NCBI GenBank assembly: GCA_963747755.1
Contig: CAVVGK010000018.1
Span: 389,132 to 453,131, forward strand
From: DATFVA01 sp963747755
Lineage (GTDB): Bacteria; Bacteroidota; Ignavibacteria; Ignavibacteriales; Ignavibacteriaceae
Reading direction: 5' to 3'
DNA length: 64,000 nt
Below are positions 8,972 to 18,295 of the stretch, one piece after another. The stretch's first letter is position 1, and each line of letters starts with the position of its first letter. The position numbers and the translations under genes were made by a program. The notes below the pieces were generated by a model. It was given only the letters and a program-made list of their open reading frames with translations, was not told the DNA's origin and ran no database searches.

Positions 8972-9877
8972 TTACTCTTCCAGCTTTACATCTTTTTTGG
9001 GAATTAACAACCTTGCAAGTATTGTGTTTTTATCCTTGTCCAGAGGAACTATGGTATAATTATGCAGACCAGACGGCACTTGTATATAGAACTCACGCCC
9101 TTTACCCGGGATAAGCTTTTTGTTTTTTTTGTAGTTTGTTACCTCAGAATAAATACTGCTCAAGAGATAGGTATGGATTACCTTGCCATCTTCCTTTACC
9201 TGTACACGATAGTCGATCCTCCCTTTCATTTCATAATTAACCTCGAAGCGGGTAAGAACACGCAATGTAGTAGGTCCGTTGATCCGGATCCTCAAGGGTT
9301 TTTTCTGTGTGAATCGGTGGTAATGGACCACATTTTCATGTGTCACAAGATCGACGGGTTCATTCGGGCGTGAAGGTGAAAGCATCACCCATCTGATATT
9401 CTGAGTTTTTTTCCTTTTGAATAAATACCTGGCAATAATAGAAGTACCGTCGTTGCTGGAAGTAAATTCAAGGGAATGTTCTCCGGGGCCAAGTTCAATA
9501 TCAAGATTTTTCAGAATTCCGGGCTTACCTGAATTTACCTTTTTAGCAGAGAATTTGCCGGGCTCTGGAACCGAGCTATGCTTTACCGGGTTGCTGCCGT
9601 CTATTCGGTAAAATAATGAATGCTCCTTCGTGTAATCGCCCGATTTTATAAGTGCTCTGGTTACAACCCTCAAAATACCCGGTCCTTTAACCAGGAGGTA
9701 TGAGGGATTATCTTTCAAAAGCATGTAATATGGAACTGAATTATTTCCTTCGGATACACTGATTTTAATCCTGTCGCCATGATAAAGCGGTTTCAGGGAT
9801 TTAAACTGGGTTAAACCATCAGGGACAAAAACAGTTGATAGAATCAGAAGTGTTGCTATAAAATTAGAGGTTCGCAT
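8972..9877 (-). CDS. Secreted protein with duplicated beta domain, operon member
   Basis: This 301-residue protein has a signal peptide (FIATLLILSTVFVPDGLTQ). The mature part is an internal duplication. The first half has KGPGILRVVTRALIK, then YRIDGSNPV, PGEHSLEF and IIARYLFKRKK. The second has NGPTTLRVLTRFEVN, then YRVQVKEDGK, PSGLHNYTI and ILARLLIPKK, in the same order. Each half is about 120 residues and predicted all-beta. It lies one base after the pgsW-type gene and before the barrel gene. I do not recognise the family; a periplasmic polymer-binding or adaptor role is plausible only from context. Confidence 0.7.
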   Translation of the reverse strand: MRTSNFIATLLILSTVFVPDGLTQFKSLKPLYHGDRIKISVSEGNNSVPYYMLLKDNPSYLLVKGPGILRVVTRALIKSGDYTKEHSLFYRIDGSNPVKHSSVPEPGKFSAKKVNSGKPGILKNLDIELGPGEHSLEFTSSNDGTSIIARYLFKRKKTQNIRWVMLSPSRPNEPVDLVTHENVVHYHRFTQKKPLRIRINGPTTLRVLTRFEVNYEMKGRIDYRVQVKEDGKVIHTYLLSSIYSEVTNYKKNKKLIPGKGREFYIQVPSGLHNYTIVPLDKDKNTILARLLIPKKDVKLEE

Positions 9878-9878
9878 C

Positions 9879-11057
9879 TTAAAGTTCTGTCATTTCTGGT
9901 TGTTTGGTTTCAATAATATCCACAGGATAAGAACCTGATATAATTTCTGTTCCTATCTTGTGCCTTTTTTTCTCAAATACAAGTACGATAAAAATGCAAA
10001 CAATAAGAACCAGCGTTGTTACGGCTGTGAGTGCAATGCTGTATCGCTTCTGAACATAAATCTCACCATCACCGGGAAGAGGGAGGGGTGAAGGACTAAC
10101 GGGGAGTCCGTATTTCTCTGCAAGCCTGGTAATATTAAGAAGATGGATGAATGGGATTTTCTTTTCCGACATACGTATGAGAACTCCTTTGATCGGGAAA
10201 TTCTTCATTGGGAGGGGAGGAAAATAACCTTCAGGTATGAACTGGTAATTTTCAGTGGCACCAATGCTTGCAATCCCTCCCCCGACATTAATATAGAGTT
10301 TTGTGGGACCTTCAGCATATTTGTTATATACTTCAAGTCGTCTTTCTATACTATTCTCGAGATACTCTTCATTTATCAATTCGATATTATTGCGGTCGAT
10401 GGCAGAACGGATAAGATCCCGCCCCTCGGGACTGAGACCACGACCTCTGTCAAGTCCTCCACCAAAGGATGCTGCTGAAGATTTGTTCGCGAAAACTCCT
10501 GCATCATATAATGTTTTTTCCATGTCCAGCCAGGTAAGATAGGGATCGTTTGCACCCCAATTTGAAGCACCCACCGAAGTAATTATAACCGGCCTGAGTT
10601 TCAGTGTCTGTACCGCTGCATGTACTGCGATATTCAATGCAGGGAAGGATCCTGTGAAAGAAATTGCTACAGCATCGCCTTCTTTCAGTTCAGCCTCTTT
10701 AAGCATCTCAACAACAATAGCAGCAAAGTTAGGATTAAGAGATGTAAGTTTCGCCTCAATGTAACCGCGGTCAGTAGTAATAGCTGTAATATCCTGACCA
10801 ATCAAAGCTGTTTTGTTTGGATCGTTGACGGCATCTATGAAAATACCTTTTTGAAGACGTTTTTCTTTCAGGGCATCCTGGGCTCTTTGTGCCAGTTTTG
10901 AAGCTTCCACTTTTTCCTGGTAAAACTCTCGTTTATAATCAACCTTATAATTCTCAACTATGAACAGTCCTAAAAATGATACGAAAGAGATCAAACCCAG
11001 AACCCTGACAGATCCTGCTGAAAAATCTTTCATTTTAAGAATATCAGGATACGTCAT
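9879..11057 (-). CDS. pgsW: Poly-gamma-glutamate system protein (PgsW-type)
   Basis: This 392-residue protein has a membrane anchor near the N-terminus (VLGLISFVSFLGLFIVENY) and a second one near the C-terminus (IALTAVTTLVLIVCIFIVLVF), with a large domain between. The middle contains GDAVAISFTGSFPALNIAV and ITSVGASNWGANDP, typical of the uncharacterised 'poly-gamma-glutamate system protein' family that travels with pgsB and pgsC. Its start overlaps the pgsC end by four bases, indicating translational coupling. The biochemical role is unknown. There is no recognisable pgsA/capA gene nearby, so this protein may supply part of the missing export function. Confidence 0.8.
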   Translation of the reverse strand: MTYPDILKMKDFSAGSVRVLGLISFVSFLGLFIVENYKVDYKREFYQEKVEASKLAQRAQDALKEKRLQKGIFIDAVNDPNKTALIGQDITAITTDRGYIEAKLTSLNPNFAAIVVEMLKEAELKEGDAVAISFTGSFPALNIAVHAAVQTLKLRPVIITSVGASNWGANDPYLTWLDMEKTLYDAGVFANKSSAASFGGGLDRGRGLSPEGRDLIRSAIDRNNIELINEEYLENSIERRLEVYNKYAEGPTKLYINVGGGIASIGATENYQFIPEGYFPPLPMKNFPIKGVLIRMSEKKIPFIHLLNITRLAEKYGLPVSPSPLPLPGDGEIYVQKRYSIALTAVTTLVLIVCIFIVLVFEKKRHKIGTEIISGSYPVDIIETKQPEMTEL

Positions 11058-11506
11058 GCCGGAAATAACTCCCCGTTAAAAATTAATATTACGATTAGTC
11101 TTACAAGTACGGAAGTTATAAACAGAACGCTGAGAGTTTTAAATATACCCTGTTTGCCAAACCAGTGAGCAATAAGTCCGGGTACAACCCATCCGACAGC
11201 CTCAAGCTGAACCAGGTTCCCTGCTATATCAAACGTAAGAAATTGACGGGAAACATTAGCGAGGAGACATCCGACGAGTAGGCAGAGCACCATTTGCCTT
11301 CTTCCATAAAGAAATGCATAATTGCCGATAATTTTAATTATAAGAAATGTTGAGAAGCTAACAAGAATGATTCCGGCTAGCCGATCGGGCTGGGAAAGGT
11401 GCAGAGCTATATAGCCGGGTACAACAATGCCTCCGGCAGCCAATCCAAACACTTCATAGGAAAGCAGGCTGAAAATTAGACCTAGTGTAATAGCAAGCTC
11501 AACCAT
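11054..11506 (-). CDS. pgsC: Poly-gamma-glutamate biosynthesis membrane protein PgsC/CapC
   Basis: This integral membrane partner of PgsB works in poly-gamma-glutamate synthesis. It has four to five hydrophobic segments and the family landmarks GGIVVPGYIAL near the N-terminus and AFLYGRRQMVLCLLVG in the middle, as in Bacillus PgsC (VPGY and LYGRR). I chose the ATG at 11506 (MVELAITLGLIF), which has AGGAG eight bases upstream; an in-frame ATG at 11527 lies further inside pgsB. It overlaps pgsB by eight bases and the next gene by four. The length of about 150 residues is normal. Confidence 0.88.
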   Translation of the reverse strand: MVELAITLGLIFSLLSYEVFGLAAGGIVVPGYIALHLSQPDRLAGIILVSFSTFLIIKIIGNYAFLYGRRQMVLCLLVGCLLANVSRQFLTFDIAGNLVQLEAVGWVVPGLIAHWFGKQGIFKTLSVLFITSVLVRLIVILIFNGELFPA

Positions 11507-12686
11507 AAACAAGGCTCCTGCGCTCAATCAGCTGTGCAACCTGTGCTCCCATACCTCCCATATTACCTATAGCAAGAACCGATGAAGTATTTCCTGAAGC
11601 AGCTAAAATTGTATCCAGTACATTCTCCGGATCTGTCCTTCCAAGGTTTAGAATTTTTTTTCGAGGTACGCCGGCTGAAATGCAAAGATCTTCAACCATC
11701 CCGGTTGACTGACCTATCAATACCAGATAATCGATAATATTGTTTAATTTTTCACCAGCCATTGCCGAAAGCTGCCTTGCGCGATCAAGTCTGTCCTGCC
11801 TTGTATTTAATAGGACGATCTTCGTTCCGGTTAATTTCTTTTCACGCAAGAGTTTTTCTGCAATCATCAAAGTTGATTGAGGGTCGTTGGCAGCAAAAGC
11901 ATTGTAGAATTTAATCTCTTTTTCCTGGTGAATAAGATTATAAACCACGAGCACACCTGCGTCGGGTTCAGCTTTATACATACCCCGCAGAGCAGCCTTC
12001 CGGTCAATCCCGAGATGCTTACAAACAGCAAGGGCGAGCGAAACATTCTCTTTATGCTCCATATATTTAAAATCCTTCATATCTTCATCAGAAATCCCTG
12101 AAGGATCAGCATAAAACAGGCTGCACTTCTTTTTATCAGCTATTGATTTAAGCACAGGGAAAACTATCTTTTCTGATGTGAAGCAGTGCTGCCCCGTCGG
12201 AATAGTTCTGCCAAGGGCGGAAGCTATCTCAGGCAGGGTATATCCCATAATCTCTACATTATCCGGCCTCACATTGGTAATGACACCAATAGTGGCATGG
12301 ATCATATTCTTTTCGGTAATCTCTTGGTATTGCGGTTGTAGGGCCATACACTCAACCACGAGGGCTTGTGCTTCCCGTTTTGCCGCAAGCTTAACAACCG
12401 AGAGCTGCTCAATAATATTGGCTCCGGATTTCCTGTATATAATAGTTTCAGTCCCATCCTCTAAGACCAGACGAGGATATGTTCCAGTAACTTTTGTAAT
12501 AGTACGAAGTCCGGATTCAGAAAGTGCGCCCCCTATTAATCGGGTTACACTCGACTTTCCACGTGTACCATTAACGTGTATTCTTATTGGTATAGAATAA
12601 ATCTTTTTCTGGTGAGCAAGAAATTCTATAATTATGTAGGAGGAGAAGATAGAAAATAGAATAAGGAGAACAACAAATGTATACAT
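11499..12686 (-). CDS. pgsB: Poly-gamma-glutamate synthase PgsB/CapB
   Basis: This is an ATP-dependent, Mur-ligase-related amide ligase that joins glutamates through the gamma-carboxyl. After an N-terminal membrane anchor (VVLLILFSIFSSYIIIEFL) comes the ATP-binding loop HVNGTRGKSSVTRL (residues about 32-45), then TKVTGTYPRLVLEDG, VVECMALQP, VITNVRPDN and NAFAANDPQST, all typical of CapB/PgsB. The length of 395 residues is usual. It is the first gene of a minus-strand operon of eight genes with gaps of 18 bases or less. Whether the product is purely glutamate, and whether D or L, cannot be read from the sequence. Confidence 0.92.
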   Translation of the reverse strand: MYTFVVLLILFSIFSSYIIIEFLAHQKKIYSIPIRIHVNGTRGKSSVTRLIGGALSESGLRTITKVTGTYPRLVLEDGTETIIYRKSGANIIEQLSVVKLAAKREAQALVVECMALQPQYQEITEKNMIHATIGVITNVRPDNVEIMGYTLPEIASALGRTIPTGQHCFTSEKIVFPVLKSIADKKKCSLFYADPSGISDEDMKDFKYMEHKENVSLALAVCKHLGIDRKAALRGMYKAEPDAGVLVVYNLIHQEKEIKFYNAFAANDPQSTLMIAEKLLREKKLTGTKIVLLNTRQDRLDRARQLSAMAGEKLNNIIDYLVLIGQSTGMVEDLCISAGVPRKKILNLGRTDPENVLDTILAASGNTSSVLAIGNMGGMGAQVAQLIERRSLVYG

Positions 12687-12767
12687 AAATTATTGTTCCC
12701 CGGAATAATATGACGTTTTCAATGAATTCTCCCCGTTAAATTCTTAACCCATGTACACATGAATCTC

Positions 12768-15700
12768 CTATCTGATAAACAACATCTTTTTAACCTGGGT
12801 AAAATTCCCTGTAGTGAGCCGGTAAAAGTACACACCGGAGCTCACCTTGACCCCATGATCATTTGTCCCATCCCACAGATTCTCATAAATGCCGGCTGGC
12901 AGATAATCATTGTTTAAAACCTTCACAAGCTGACCATCTATGCGATATATTGCGAGAGATGTCTGGCTGGCCTCAGGCAGTGCAAAACGTATATGGGTTG
13001 AAGGATTAAAAGGATTAGGGTAATTCTGCTCAAGTACAAAATGATCTGGTAACAGCGACTTATCACTACCTGGCTCTATTGCGACAAGTTGTGGTGGATT
13101 AGTTGTAATCTTAATAACTAAATGTGACTGAAGAAGTGTTGCTGTGGCGTCATAGCTATCATCAAACAGATAATTTAATCCGTCCGTTTCCGCTCCATTT
13201 TCTGTCCCTATAGTACAACTTCCCGGTTCCTCAACAACCTGATATTGCATTATTATCTCACCGTCTCCGGTTGCTGTAGGGTAAAACGCAGGATCTCTGA
13301 GGAAGATTTCAAAAGTTTCCTGGTTTGAATAATCGTCGGCATGTCCTACCTGAACCCAGCTAATTATAAATCGATGATTAGGAGGATCGGAATAATAATA
13401 TATTTTTCCGGTTTCCAGACTATTGGTGGAGAATAAGTCATCCCAGAAAACTGCTGTCATATTATAGATTTCGTCAGGATTTGGGAGGGTTGAATTTTCA
13501 TGAATTGTCAGAATAGTACTGCCGAATGAGATCCATCCATCGCTGCTGATACTTACCTGAGTGAAGTTATTCCCATAATACTTGAAGGAAAAAGGAAGAT
13601 CGACGGTCTTCGTAAAGTCACTAATATTACCGGATCTTGGAACCTGAGTACCTGTAGTGGTGATATCAACCCAATCGTATTCGGGTGACTGTCTCCAAAG
13701 CGTATCGTCGGATGAATAGGCATAATATCCATACTGATCTGGTCCCGTAGGATCTGATTTGGCTGGAGCAGCCACCGGTATAATAAAAGATTCTGAGGAA
13801 GCGTAAGGATAATATCCATTCTGTGTCATCATAACAACTGTATAAGCAGCTTCATGTCTCAGAGGACAGTTCTCGTTCACCTTAACTCTAAATCTGTCAG
13901 TCTTATTTACCCTGCTACTATCCGGGAGAAGCGTACCGAAGGTGCCTATGGAATCGAGCACGGTAATATACTGATCACTGCATCTCAATATTCCTTTGAC
14001 CTCAGGAGCAGTGTCGTCACCATTATTCTTTATTTTTAAAGTGACGTCTACCGTTTCGCCCGGGTCCATCCTGTGGTTGTATAAGACATTCCCGCTGTCA
14101 GCGATAGAATGCTCATTATATTTAAGCACACAACCGTGCACAATCTGCAAAGAATAGTAATCCCAGCTATGAGCACTGCTCTCAATCAATAACTTGAATG
14201 GAATAACATATCCAACCGGACAATCAGACTGTACATAAAAATTAAATGGGTCACCCTGAACTGAATCACCTACGGTGATATTGCCGAAATTTACTGGACC
14301 CGGTGAGGTTACTTCTACATAATCAATCGTATCTGGTACCTGGAGAGTCGCCGATACACCCTGTGACGCCACATTTCCCCAGTTCTTAAGTGTAAAAGTT
14401 ATAGAGCAATTTTCGTTTGGATTTATAAGTCCATCGAGATTTCCATCAAGATCAGTTACAATCGGATTGCTAAGAGGTGCTATATTCTCATCGGGCAGTA
14501 TTGTCTGTATCGTTCCTTCAAAAGGGTACACATTTGGTCCGCAGACAGTAATTGCCAATTGAGTGAGCTCATTTACCGACACATCAAGGTATGCCTTGCC
14601 GCTTATATCCGTATAAGCGACTCCGAAAAAATTTGCTCCGGTTATACATACCCGTGCATTGTTTACAGGAGTCATTGTATTATTAACTGTCACTTCAACC
14701 TGGCTGTATCCTGTGGGAATAGAATCGGGATAAGTTACTGTAACGTTTCCGGGAACCTGTTTCCATATATGCAGACTTGGATCACCGAGAACACAATAAA
14801 TTTTATAATGATATTCAACAAAAGGATCAGTACCGCCGAAAACATCATACATATTAAGTTTTCCGCGAACCAGAGCCTCTCCCGGAGATTCTATACCCTC
14901 ACCAAACATGCCCATATAGATGCCTCTATCAATCTCATTATTGTAGGCGGTGTGCGTGTTTGAAGTGGGACCCAAAAATGCGCAGGCACCACGCGAGGCT
15001 GTGGGAGTACCCAGCTCAAGCCATTCTTCACCGAAACACTGGCCGCCATTGAACATTGCCACTCCGCAGCCGATGCTTGTCACAAAAGGAAGCATTTTCC
15101 CATTGTTAAGGCTGGAAACACTGGAGGTATTAAAATAGTAACAGTTAGCATGCCATCCATCGCTCCAGCCTTCACCGCGATAATTAAGGAAGCCAATACC
15201 ACTATTTATTGTTGAAAGCACATCAGCCAGGTTCATGGAGCATCCACTGCCAGACCAGCTGCCGTCGCTCATCAACGTATCAACTTCATAACCGGCCCCC
15301 TGTAATCTTGATGCCGCGAAACGTTTTGTTTCAACCTGTGAGGCATAAGCATTGTTTGAGCATACTGTTGCGCGTTTATACCAGCCAACATCTTCAGTAT
15401 AAGGATGCCGTTCATAATTCATGGCTTTATTTATGAGCACCTGGAGAGTATAATCATTCTGGTTAGTAAATCTTCCTATGAACATCTCAGGAAAGTAATC
15501 ATTACCCTCGAGCTCAACGAAAAAATCTTCATTAACAAAGTTCCATCCATCCAGTGTTACGAACTTAACGGGTGCTGTTCCCTGGTCTCCTACAATGAGC
15601 ACATGAGAAGGGGGATTCAGCCAGCTCTCATAAGCAAGGAGTATAAAATTTTTTATTATGTTCGGGTCGCTCTGGTTAGCCCCGATATCGCTGAATTTGG

Positions 15701-16523
15701 TAATAGTAACACGTACTCCGCTTTTCTGTTTCCAGTCTGCGTATGTTTGAAACGTCGTTGCATAGGCATCAGGCATAATACAGAGCATATGTTCCTGCCC
15801 GGTTTCTGTACCTCCATAGTCCCGCCGAAGGACCTCAGAATAGTTAAAAATGAAGCTTCTATAAAGCTTACCGAACGAAGGAGGAATGGGACGATGAATA
15901 GTAGTTCTTGGGTTTAAACCCTCTCCGGGAATATACCTAACTCTAACGGTGATTGAAGAGACAGCGGTAAGTTCATGTTTTCCAGGAGAATACCTTAAAG
16001 GAAATATGGAGATTCGTGCAATCCTGAAATCCCTGAAAACTGCAGGGTCATCTGCAGTGACTGAGATGAAGGGATATAAATTTTTTGAACCATAATAAGC
16101 CTGGTTCTCCATATATGGTGTTTCAGGTTTTCCTTCACTCCAGCTCTCTCTTGCAGGGGGTATATTTATTCCACTGAAAGTCTGCGCAGTACCATTTTCG
16201 ATAACATCTATCTCAACACTGCCGTTATCGGGGATAGCCAGTAGCTTTGCAATATATGGAAGTTGAGGTGCACCCGGTTCCGAGATGATAGCTTCATCAC
16301 CGATACTAATATTATGGTAGACTTTTCCATCCGAACTGAATTCCCTAACAAAAAAGCCTGGAAGGTCAACCTTGATTATGGTTTCAGTGGGTGTATCTGT
16401 AAGTAACTGAACTTCAGCTTTCGAACCTGGAAAAGAAGACTTATCAAGTGTCATCCATTGGGCTCTACCAGCCGAACTAAAGTGAAGAACTAATAAAACA
16501 ATAAAGTAACAATGTTTCCTCAT
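12768..16523 (-). CDS. Gingipain-like C25 family protein with T9SS sorting domain
   Basis: This 1251-residue secreted protein has a signal peptide, a gingipain-type propeptide (GEAIISEPGAPQLPYI) and a C25 core (HVLIVGDQGTAPVKF, GIGFLNYRGEGWSDGW, TSIGCGVAMFNGGQC, RGACAFLGPTSNTH). Beta-sandwich modules follow, then a nidogen/GEVED-like module (VDLPFSFKYYGNNF, SSDGWISFG, TAVFWDDLF) and a FlgD-like plus T9SS type A sorting domain (NYPNPFNPSTHIRF, SSGVYFYRL, KKMLFIR). The cysteine of SIGCG (about residue 486) is in the catalytic position. The usual catalytic His of the G-H-G loop is replaced by Glu in RGEG (about 449), so protease activity is uncertain. It is monocistronic, 81 bases upstream of pgsB on the same strand. 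Confidence 0.88.
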   Translation of the reverse strand: MRKHCYFIVLLVLHFSSAGRAQWMTLDKSSFPGSKAEVQLLTDTPTETIIKVDLPGFFVREFSSDGKVYHNISIGDEAIISEPGAPQLPYIAKLLAIPDNGSVEIDVIENGTAQTFSGINIPPARESWSEGKPETPYMENQAYYGSKNLYPFISVTADDPAVFRDFRIARISIFPLRYSPGKHELTAVSSITVRVRYIPGEGLNPRTTIHRPIPPSFGKLYRSFIFNYSEVLRRDYGGTETGQEHMLCIMPDAYATTFQTYADWKQKSGVRVTITKFSDIGANQSDPNIIKNFILLAYESWLNPPSHVLIVGDQGTAPVKFVTLDGWNFVNEDFFVELEGNDYFPEMFIGRFTNQNDYTLQVLINKAMNYERHPYTEDVGWYKRATVCSNNAYASQVETKRFAASRLQGAGYEVDTLMSDGSWSGSGCSMNLADVLSTINSGIGFLNYRGEGWSDGWHANCYYFNTSSVSSLNNGKMLPFVTSIGCGVAMFNGGQCFGEEWLELGTPTASRGACAFLGPTSNTHTAYNNEIDRGIYMGMFGEGIESPGEALVRGKLNMYDVFGGTDPFVEYHYKIYCVLGDPSLHIWKQVPGNVTVTYPDSIPTGYSQVEVTVNNTMTPVNNARVCITGANFFGVAYTDISGKAYLDVSVNELTQLAITVCGPNVYPFEGTIQTILPDENIAPLSNPIVTDLDGNLDGLINPNENCSITFTLKNWGNVASQGVSATLQVPDTIDYVEVTSPGPVNFGNITVGDSVQGDPFNFYVQSDCPVGYVIPFKLLIESSAHSWDYYSLQIVHGCVLKYNEHSIADSGNVLYNHRMDPGETVDVTLKIKNNGDDTAPEVKGILRCSDQYITVLDSIGTFGTLLPDSSRVNKTDRFRVKVNENCPLRHEAAYTVVMMTQNGYYPYASSESFIIPVAAPAKSDPTGPDQYGYYAYSSDDTLWRQSPEYDWVDITTTGTQVPRSGNISDFTKTVDLPFSFKYYGNNFTQVSISSDGWISFGSTILTIHENSTLPNPDEIYNMTAVFWDDLFSTNSLETGKIYYYSDPPNHRFIISWVQVGHADDYSNQETFEIFLRDPAFYPTATGDGEIIMQYQVVEEPGSCTIGTENGAETDGLNYLFDDSYDATATLLQSHLVIKITTNPPQLVAIEPGSDKSLLPDHFVLEQNYPNPFNPSTHIRFALPEASQTSLAIYRIDGQLVKVLNNDYLPAGIYENLWDGTNDHGVKVSSGVYFYRLTTGNFTQVKKMLFIR

Positions 16524-16835
16524 CTCTTCTCTCCCCGGAAAAAATCTGGAATTATTGGTGGGTATGTTTAATTAAAATAACAATCACTATAATTGAAAAG
16601 AACTGATTAAAAAATATACTAATTATTTGCGAGACACAACAAAAATTTTAATTAGTTTATTTTAATAGCGTGACAATATGGGGAAATCTGACCAAGGCAT
16701 CTAGGAAAAACATAGTCTCACTTCTTCTCACCGCATATAGCATATGTAAAACCTAAAACGGCCGTATAATTAAATTTTTAATTATTGATTAAAATATTAT
16801 CTTTGAATCCTAAAAAAATTAAGAATTTCAGCTAT
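16524..16835. other. Intergenic region between the C25 gene and tRNA-Ser
   Basis: About 310 AT-rich bases should hold the promoters of the minus-strand C25-like gene and of the tRNA. No operator, RNA or repeat was recognised. Confidence 0.4.
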
Positions 16836-16927
16836 GGAGAGGTGGGTGAGTGGCTGAAACCAACGGTTTGCTAAACCGTCATACTGGGAAACTGGTATCG
16901 CGGGTTCGAATCCCGCCCTCTCCGCCA
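16836..16927 (+). tRNA. tRNA-Ser (anticodon GCT)
   Basis: The acceptor strand GGAGAGG (16836-16842) pairs with CCTCTCC before G and an encoded CCA (16925-16927). The anticodon stem ACGGT/ACCGT (16863-16867 with 16875-16879) encloses TTGCTAA with anticodon GCT at 16870-16872, which reads AGC/AGT codons. A long variable arm (ATACTGGGAAACTGGTAT) and the T-arm GCGGG-TTCGAAT-CCCGC confirm class II tRNA-Ser. Confidence 0.97.
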
Positions 16928-16936
16928 GATAGATTG

Positions 16937-16960
16937 CCCCGATCCTGATCGGGGTTTTTT
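16937..16960 (+). terminator. Rho-independent terminator after tRNA-Ser
   Basis: A perfect eight-base stem CCCCGATC/GATCGGGG with a two-base loop is followed by six T residues, ten bases after the tRNA. Confidence 0.92.
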
Positions 16961-17086
16961 ATTTTCTTCCTTCTCCGACGCGATTTTCCGATTTTTCTGA
17001 AGCTTCCAAGATTGTAGATCATCCTCCTTTTAGAGTTCAATATATAAATGAATTGGGATGATTAAAATAATAAGAGAAGAGAAATG

Positions 17087-17512
17087 CTATTTGTTCTGCT
17101 GTTTGTTTGAATAAAGACAACATCCTACTATACCGATAACTATCCCGAATGGACAAAGAAAAAGAGCCAGGAAAAATAAGAATTCTTTTATATCTTGAAA
17201 AAATGAATCACGGCCGTATCCGCCTGTAAGGTTATTTAATATAATGCTTATTATGATTATTCCCGTCGAAGATATTGTCAATAATAAATAGGAACCTGAG
17301 CTAACCCATCTATGTGTTAATGCAATAACAAAGATAATACTGCCTAGATAGCTCAAGAAAATTCCATAAGGACTGACCGTTGAAGTGATTTGAGAAGATA
17401 TTAAAACAGCAGCAATGCCCAGGCTGATATAAAGAAAGGTTTTCCTATGATCGAAAAGAGGAACCATAATAAGTCTCGGATGAAACGTACTATAAATACT
17501 TGTTAAAGGCAA
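17087..17512 (-). CDS. Small four-helix membrane protein, unknown
   Basis: This 141-residue protein has four hydrophobic segments (FLYISLGIAAVLISS, YLGSIIFVIALTH, YLLLTISSTGIIIIS, FLFFLALFLCPFGIVIG) and a short basic tail (YSNKQQNK). There is no signal for a known family. It lies downstream of the Crp/Fnr gene on the same strand but beyond a terminator hairpin, so it probably has its own promoter. Confidence 0.6.
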   Translation of the reverse strand: MPLTSIYSTFHPRLIMVPLFDHRKTFLYISLGIAAVLISSQITSTVSPYGIFLSYLGSIIFVIALTHRWVSSGSYLLLTISSTGIIIISIILNNLTGGYGRDSFFQDIKEFLFFLALFLCPFGIVIGIVGCCLYSNKQQNK

Positions 17513-17520
17513 TTAAGGAG

Positions 17521-17550
17521 AAAAATGCCCCCGCAGGTGTAACGGGGGGC
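17521..17550 (-). terminator. Terminator after the Crp/Fnr gene
   Basis: Read on the minus strand, GCCCCCC...GCGGGGGC (17550 to 17527) forms a strong GC stem followed by ATTTTT. It sits 60 bases downstream of the crp-like stop codon. Confidence 0.8.
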
Positions 17551-17611
17551 CGCTCATTTGTAACAGGATAATCCCGCATAAAGGAGCAGATGGCAATAGT
17601 ATTAAATATTT

Positions 17612-18295
17612 TTAAGAGTGTACTTTTTTAAAATTGTCATATTCAGGGATCCGTATGATGGAACCCTCGAGCTCAACCAGACCTTTTTTATGAAGTGCAT
17701 GCAATACACGCGATACCGTCTCGCGGGAGGTTCCCGCCATATTAGCAATCTCATGCTGAAAGGGAAGATTCAATTCAACCAATCCATGCTTCCTGACACC
17801 GGAGATCTCTGCCAGCTGGATAACTGCACCAATAATTTTATCCCTCGCTTTATTTAGAGAAAGAGATTTTATTTTGTCATCCGCAGCACGAAGCCTCTTT
17901 ATAACTTCATCAAGCAGGGAAGCCATAATCTTGGGCCGTGATTGTATAAGCTGCATAAATTCGTCTCTCCCGATAAAGAAAACCTCAGTATTTTCGGTGG
18001 CTATAACATTGGCGCTTGGGGGCTGACCATCCAGGAGTGACATCTCACCGAAATAATCGAATTCATTGAGTATTGCCAGTATTATCTCATTACCTTTAGA
18101 ATCATTTCGTGTAACCTTCACCGATCCCTTGGTAATAATGAAAAGTCCGCTGCTTTCTTCTTTCGACTCATCAAGAATGACCATATTTTTCTGAAAGCGT
18201 CTTGAAATACCTGCATTTTCTATTACTTTCAGATCCTCATCCTCCAGTTCGAAAAATATAGGCACATATCTAAGAGAAATTTTTGATTCAACCAT
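17612..18295 (-). CDS. Crp/Fnr-family transcriptional regulator
   Basis: This 227-residue cytoplasmic regulator has a cyclic-nucleotide-binding beta-roll at about residues 12-120 (GSVKVTRNDSKGNEIILAIL, FDYFGEMSLLDGQPPSANVI, ATENTEVFFIGRDEF) and a Crp-type helix-turn-helix (HEIANMAGTSRETVSRVLHA) at about 170-200. FGEMSLLDGQPPSA resembles the phosphate-binding cassette, but the Arg that contacts cAMP in true CRP is replaced (PPSANV), so the ligand is uncertain. No cysteine cluster of FNR type is present. It is divergent from the MASE1 histidine kinase gene across a 337-base spacer. Confidence 0.9.
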   Translation of the reverse strand: MVESKISLRYVPIFFELEDEDLKVIENAGISRRFQKNMVILDESKEESSGLFIITKGSVKVTRNDSKGNEIILAILNEFDYFGEMSLLDGQPPSANVIATENTEVFFIGRDEFMQLIQSRPKIMASLLDEVIKRLRAADDKIKSLSLNKARDKIIGAVIQLAEISGVRKHGLVELNLPFQHEIANMAGTSRETVSRVLHALHKKGLVELEGSIIRIPEYDNFKKVHS

